A DNA stretch of 6,532 bases from JAAXQD01 sp032126435 (GTDB taxonomy: Bacteria > Desulfobacterota > Desulfobacteria > Desulfobacterales > UBA11574). Shown piece by piece: positions 5,211-6,532 of the stretch. Made by a program: the position numbers and the translations under genes. The DNA lies in assembly GCA_032126435.1 (NCBI GenBank), contig JAQBBE010000004.1:1-6532 (forward strand). The letters run 5' to 3'. Position 1 is the stretch's first letter. Every line of letters starts with the position of its first letter. The notes beneath the pieces are model-generated. The model had not been told where the DNA came from. It saw only the letters and a list, made by a program, of their open reading frames with translations, and searched no databases.

Positions 5211-6532
5211 ATGAAAATCAGTATCAGAAAAAAGATTTTTCTCGCTTTTGCGATATTTATCAGTCTGAGTGCGCTGATATGGGCGCGCAGTTATTACAGC
5301 CAGTATATTCTCAATCAGAAGATCCAGATCATTGAGAGAAAATACGATCTTTTTAATGCCATCCTGGAAGCCCGCCGGTATGAAAAAAACTATTTTTTAT
5401 CCTTTGACAAAGAAAATATTGTTCAAGCCCTCGACTATGTCCGTCAGGCTGAGGATATCCTTCGTAATATATTGAAAAAATACGGGAAGTACACCCTGGC
5501 CAAAAATCTCGATCAAAGGATTAGCGAACTGGTGACATACAAGGAGTCTCTTGCAAATCTCCTGAAATTACAGGAAGAAGGACATTTGGTGGTCCCTCCG
5601 GATATCATTGAATTAATCCGAAAGCAGGGAAGAATTCTCACCAGTGAACTGGAAAAAATCGCAAAAAAGGAGAGTGAATTTACACGGGACCTGATCGGAA
5701 AATCTAAGACCATTCATTTTTTGGCGCTGATACCTGTATTTATCCTTTCGGTTTTGATTGCGCTTTTTTTGGTCTTTAATGTCAATCGTCCGTTAAAAAC
5801 CATCGAAAACGCCATTGCCAAAATCGCCAGCGGAGATTTTGAGAATATGCCGGAAATAAAGACCGGAGATGAATTTGAATCTTTGGTGGCCAGCCTGAAC
5901 GATATGATCAGCGAACTGAACAAACGGAGCAAACAGCTCGTTCAGGCGCAAAAGCTGGCTTCTTTGGGGAGACTGACCTCGGGTGTGGCCCATGAATTGA
6001 ACAATCCTCTCAACAATATATCCACATCGATTCAAATTCTCATTGAAGAAATCGAAGAAGATAATCTGGAATATAAAAAAGAACTGTTGGTCGGTGCTGA
6101 AAAAGAAGTGGAAAGGGGAAAGGAAATCGTTCGTTCGCTATTGGAATTCGCCAGAGAAAGGACTCTGACCCTAAAACAGGTAAATTTTCTGGATCTGGTT
6201 AACAGTGCAATTAAACATGTCAAATCGGAGATCCCGGATAATATACGTCTTAAAGTGGAGGTGCCTGATAACATACAGGCCACTGTTGGTCTACGTATTA
6301 GAAGCGTTATGATCAATCTTATTACAAATGCCGTCCATGCGATGAAAGACGGTGGAGAAATTACCATCAAAGCTAAGAACGAATTTGACAGAGAGGGATT
6401 TTCCTTTCAGGTGATTGACACCGGTGAAGGAATTCCTCAAAATATCATCACAAAGATTTTTGACCCTTTTTTCACCACAAAAGACGTCGGCAAGGGATCA
6501 GGGCTGGGACTTTCCATCACTTACGGCATCAT
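5211..6532 (+). CDS. Membrane sensor histidine kinase (NtrB/AtoS type), 3' end outside window
   Basis: The reading frame is open from 5211 to the window end (440 residues seen). Order: transmembrane helix 1 (about 9-25), an all-helical periplasmic sensor region (26-168) with ARRYEKNYFL (54-63) as in helical-bundle chemoreceptor sensors, transmembrane helix 2 (170-190), HAMP linker (about 190-242), HisKA H-box GVAHELNNPLNNI with phospho-acceptor His261, then the HATPase with N-box NLITNAVHAM (369-378), G1 DTGEGIP (403-409), F-box FDPFFTTK (417-424) and G2 GKGSGLGLS (427-435). All catalytic boxes are intact; only the last part of the ATPase domain is missing. Kinases of this type usually pair with NtrC-family sigma-54 activators, consistent with the two -24/-12 promoters here. 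It follows the kinase-like gene by 63 bases. Its Shine-Dalgarno is weak, but an in-frame stop at 5193 leaves no better upstream start. Confidence 0.92.
   Translation, partial: MKISIRKKIFLAFAIFISLSALIWARSYYSQYILNQKIQIIERKYDLFNAILEARRYEKNYFLSFDKENIVQALDYVRQAEDILRNILKKYGKYTLAKNLDQRISELVTYKESLANLLKLQEEGHLVVPPDIIELIRKQGRILTSELEKIAKKESEFTRDLIGKSKTIHFLALIPVFILSVLIALFLVFNVNRPLKTIENAIAKIASGDFENMPEIKTGDEFESLVASLNDMISELNKRSKQLVQAQKLASLGRLTSGVAHELNNPLNNISTSIQILIEEIEEDNLEYKKELLVGAEKEVERGKEIVRSLLEFARERTLTLKQVNFLDLVNSAIKHVKSEIPDNIRLKVEVPDNIQATVGLRIRSVMINLITNAVHAMKDGGEITIKAKNEFDREGFSFQVIDTGEGIPQNIITKIFDPFFTTKDVGKGSGLGLSITYGI

Overview
The window looks like a chromosomal segment of an anaerobic Desulfobacterota bacterium, most likely of the Desulfobacterales. 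This rests on moderate GC content, a REP-like inverted repeat of a type I associate with that group, -24/-12 (sigma-54) promoters, and proteins that resemble families common there. The taxonomic call is inference; nothing in the window proves it. All recognised genes lie on the + strand.

Layout: (1) Bases 1-140 hold a nested inverted repeat and a second small inverted repeat, with no gene. (2) Bases 225-424 form a regulatory region: paired TGCAA sites, a possible IHF site and a near-perfect sigma-54 promoter (409-424). (3) Bases 476-1799 form a three-gene operon: a 58-aa small protein, a 168-aa UspA-like protein and a 185-aa UspA-like protein. All three carry the same short 'A-x-TFA-x-A-x-E-x-E-x-A' segment, but in three different positions. 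A strong intrinsic terminator follows at 1916-1954. (4) Bases 1984-2174 form a second regulatory region, with three TTGCAACAC sites and a second sigma-54 promoter (2159-2174). (5) Bases 2243 onward form a second, probably co-transcribed set: a 28-aa single-helix membrane peptide, an SLC13-type anion permease with two internal RCK_C domains, a cytidylate-kinase-like protein with a BON-like tail, and a membrane histidine kinase cut by the window end.

Working model (inference): the histidine kinase signals to an NtrC-type response regulator, probably encoded just beyond the window. That regulator binds the TTGCAA-type sites and fires both sigma-54 promoters, so transport of an anion (sulfate or an organic anion) and a set of atypical UspA-like proteins would be induced together. 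The repeated TFA segment in the first operon, and the loss of the usual P-loop lysine in the kinase-like protein, are the least conventional features here.
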